Shown here: piece by piece, positions 62,454-64,000 of the stretch
Layout: each line of letters starts with the position of its first letter
Numbering within the stretch: the stretch's first letter is position 1
Source: a virus
Strand: one strand, 5' to 3'
IMG/VR virus record: IMGVR_UViG_3300037258_000590
Coordinates: 124,001-188,000 of that record
Length of the DNA stretch: 64,000 bases
Notes under the pieces: generated by a model
The model's input: the letters and a program-made list of their open reading frames with translations, nothing else
Told to the model about the DNA's origin: nothing
Database searches by the model: none
Position numbers and translations under genes: made by a program

Positions 62454-62502
62454 GCAGCGGCGTATAACAGGACGACAACGTACACGAGGAACAGGAGACA
62501 CA

Positions 62503-62892
62503 GTGGAAGACATCACATGCCTGGGCGGCGCGCCCCGGTACATCAACATGGACGCCGGGCCAGCCGAAGATATCACCCGCGACATCGCCGGGGCCATCGG
62601 CGCGGCCCGCGACGGCAGCCGTACCCTGATCCGCTGGGAGGGAAAGACGCTCGCCGTGATCAGCCCGGTGGCGGGCAGCCCCGGCGCGGAGACCGTCACC
62701 GTCACGGTCAGGTTCGCCGACCGGGCCGAGGCCATCCCGCTGGCCGTGAGCCGGGCCCGCGAGCTGTACGGCGACGACGCTCCCCTTACCGTGGTCAGTG
62801 TCGGGAAGATCTGGTCCGGGAACGGGCCGTCCAGGTTCCTGGCCGACGTCACCCTGCGCTGCGATGAGCTGCCCGCGGAGCTGGCCCCGTGA
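62503..62892 (+). CDS. Hypothetical protein
   Basis: 129 aa, GTG; ACAGGAGACACA upstream. GPAEDITRDIAGAIGAARDG and RTLIRWEGKTLAVISPVAGS; VTVTVRFADRAEAIPLAVSR. Alpha/beta, GTGA overlap to next. Confidence 0.65.
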   Translation: MEDITCLGGAPRYINMDAGPAEDITRDIAGAIGAARDGSRTLIRWEGKTLAVISPVAGSPGAETVTVTVRFADRAEAIPLAVSRARELYGDDAPLTVVSVGKIWSGNGPSRFLADVTLRCDELPAELAP

Positions 62893-63272
62893 GGCCGCGG
62901 GTCCCCGCGCGGCGCGCCGGGAGCATCGTCACCCCGCACGAGGTCAAGGTGCGCCGGTACCTGGAAGGCCAGGGGTACAGTGCCGACGAGGCACACATGG
63001 CCGTCGCGCGGGCCATCACCAGCGAGACCGGCAGCTACCCGCTGCGCGACCACTACGTCTACTTCAACGGCATCCAGTACGCGTCCGGCCCGGCGGCGGT
63101 GCTGACGGCCGCTGACATCGCCGCTGCCGAGGCCCGCAGCCTGGACGCCGCGGTCAGCCGTGCGGTCAGCGGCCGGTACCCGACCGCCAGTTCCTCCTAC
63201 AGGAAGCTGGGCGAGGAGTTCGGCGAGCTGGGAACTCCGCACCCAGGGGGGAATCCGGGCCGGCCGCGATAA
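62889..63272 (+). CDS. Hypothetical protein with repeat-derived tail
   Basis: 127 aa, GTG. PHEVKVRRYLEGQGYSADEA and DHYVYFNGIQYASGPAAVLT. The last ~13 residues (PHPGGNPGRPR) come from module copy 3 read in another frame, so its original end was replaced. Confidence 0.6.
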   Translation: MRPRVPARRAGSIVTPHEVKVRRYLEGQGYSADEAHMAVARAITSETGSYPLRDHYVYFNGIQYASGPAAVLTAADIAAAEARSLDAAVSRAVSGRYPTASSSYRKLGEEFGELGTPHPGGNPGRPR

Positions 63273-63361
63273 GTCCGGTCAGCGCGAAGACGGCTGGCGC
63301 GGAGCCACCGCCGGAGCGAACCTGGCTCGCTGAGCAGATCCTGTCCGCACTGGCCGGCCGG
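63248..63361 (+). repeat. Dispersed 114-bp module, copy 3
   Basis: GGGGAATCCGGGCCGGCCGC to CACTGGCCGGCCGG. Contains a stop in the frame used by copies 1 and 2 (GCGATAAGTCC is still open, but no start precedes it), so it is a non-coding or remnant copy. Confidence 0.85.
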
Positions 63362-63390
63362 AACCGTACGCGGGCCTGCTGCTGGCAGAA

Positions 63391-63504
63391 ATGGCCGCTA
63401 GGCACCTGGTATACGCGCGTCCTGAGCGAAACCGCATTACCTGGTTCCTGGCAGGCACGGCAGTGCCCGCGAGAAGGAGAAGCGATAATGATACTGAAAC
63501 GTAA
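63391..63504 (+). pseudogene. 37-codon remnant frame
   Basis: MAARHLVYARPERNRITWFL continuing AGTAVPARRRSDNDTET; open also upstream from the module (PEPYAGLLLAEMAARHLVYA). It runs into the start of the next gene. Probably the end of a gene whose front was replaced by the module. Confidence 0.4.
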
Positions 63505-64000
63505 GATCACCGGCCCGGACGGAGACCGGGTACTCACGGTCATCCGCGCGGCGGGCGGGCGGCCGGTGCTGGCCGGCGGCTGCGTGCGGGATGCGATCCT
63601 GCACCCGGGGCGGCCTGCGAAAGACATCGACATCGAGGTTTTCGGCCCCGCGGACTTCGAGCGGCTGGCGTACGCGCTCACTGAGGCCGGATTCGCGCCG
63701 GGCCTGACCGGAGTCAGCTTCAGCGTCATCAAGATCCGCAGCAGCGGCACTGAGTTCGATATTGCTCTCGCGCGCCAGGATTCCAAGACCGGGCCGGGCC
63801 ACCGCGGGTTCGACGTCATTCCCGATGGGCTTCTCGGGTTCGCAGCGGCGAGTGCGCGCCGGGACTTCACGGTCAACGCGCTGATGGCCGACCCGGATAC
63901 CGGTGAGGTGACCGATTGCCACCACGGACTGGATGACCTGCGCGCGGGCGTCCTGCGGCATACCTCAGGCGCATTCACGGAAGACCCGCTGCGGGTGCTG
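63488..64000 (+). CDS. tRNA nucleotidyltransferase/poly(A) polymerase family, partial
   Basis: 171 codons, open at the right edge; ATG 63488 follows GAAGGAGAAGCGATA. Head domain motifs: VLAGGCVRDAIL, AKDIDIEVFG (the metal-binding DxD), ARRDFTVNALMADP, and GAFTEDPLRVL at the edge. This is the class II nucleotidyltransferase head of CCA-adding enzymes and poly(A) polymerases. Copies on plasmids and phages may repair or modify tRNA ends during host conflict (inference). A C-terminal HD domain cannot be checked. Confidence 0.88.
   Translation, partial: MILKRKITGPDGDRVLTVIRAAGGRPVLAGGCVRDAILHPGRPAKDIDIEVFGPADFERLAYALTEAGFAPGLTGVSFSVIKIRSSGTEFDIALARQDSKTGPGHRGFDVIPDGLLGFAAASARRDFTVNALMADPDTGEVTDCHHGLDDLRAGVLRHTSGAFTEDPLRVL

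Overview
The window is GC-rich DNA with strong G/C preference at third codon positions, many GTG starts, and ATGA/GTGA/TAATG stop-start overlaps. With its protein families (DUF2637, DUF4192, DUF4326, PadR, an FtsK/TraB-type translocase) this points to an actinomycete, most likely Streptomyces or a relative. The conjugation-type genes and dozens of small orphan genes point to a large plasmid or integrative conjugative element rather than a core chromosome. I saw no tRNA, rRNA, transposase or integrase.

Left part (1-15.1 kb, all on the minus strand): one nearly gapless operon that runs leftwards from a PadR-family regulator whose GTG appears leaderless (14790-15125) to beyond the left edge. It contains an RyR-domain protein, a four-helix DUF2637 membrane protein, an extremely arginine-rich membrane protein, and a TraB/FtsK-type DNA translocase whose Walker A motif is split by a mini-intein with class 3 features. 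After these come a separate protein carrying a copy of the translocase's C-terminal winged helix, small membrane proteins, a NUDIX hydrolase, a DUF4326 protein, a membrane-tethered HNH nuclease and tandem helical-module proteins. Two strong inverted repeats sit just upstream of the DUF2637 gene.

Centre (15.1-17.0 kb): a long non-coding control region. It holds six TTAGC-N3-GCTAA palindromes, a 35-bp tandem repeat of five units, a CRP-like TGTGA-N6-TCACA site and AT-richer stretches. It lies between the leftward operon and the rightward array, and is the best candidate for an origin, partition site and divergent control region.

Right part (17.0-64.0 kb, all on the plus strand): about 85 mostly small genes of unknown function in one direction. 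Recognisable ones are an HTH/coiled-coil protein with SKPNT repeats, DUF4192, a GIY-YIG-like protein, a RepA-type AAA helicase, a topoisomerase VI-A/Spo11-like Toprim protein interrupted by a LAGLIDADG intein, and a tRNA nucleotidyltransferase/poly(A) polymerase head that runs off the right edge. The most unusual property is a repeated ~100-nt leader found before at least 15 genes: a long hairpin with compensatory changes, then a second hairpin whose loop (TGACCT) can pair with AGGTCA just before the ribosome-binding site, forming an H-type pseudoknot. Truncated versions precede at least eight more genes, and a different hairpin family (outer stem CCGTCTG/CAGACGG) precedes three genes at the left end. 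Between 41 and 63.5 kb there is clear modular shuffling: duplicated start regions, gene tails and a 114-bp module spread across unrelated genes.
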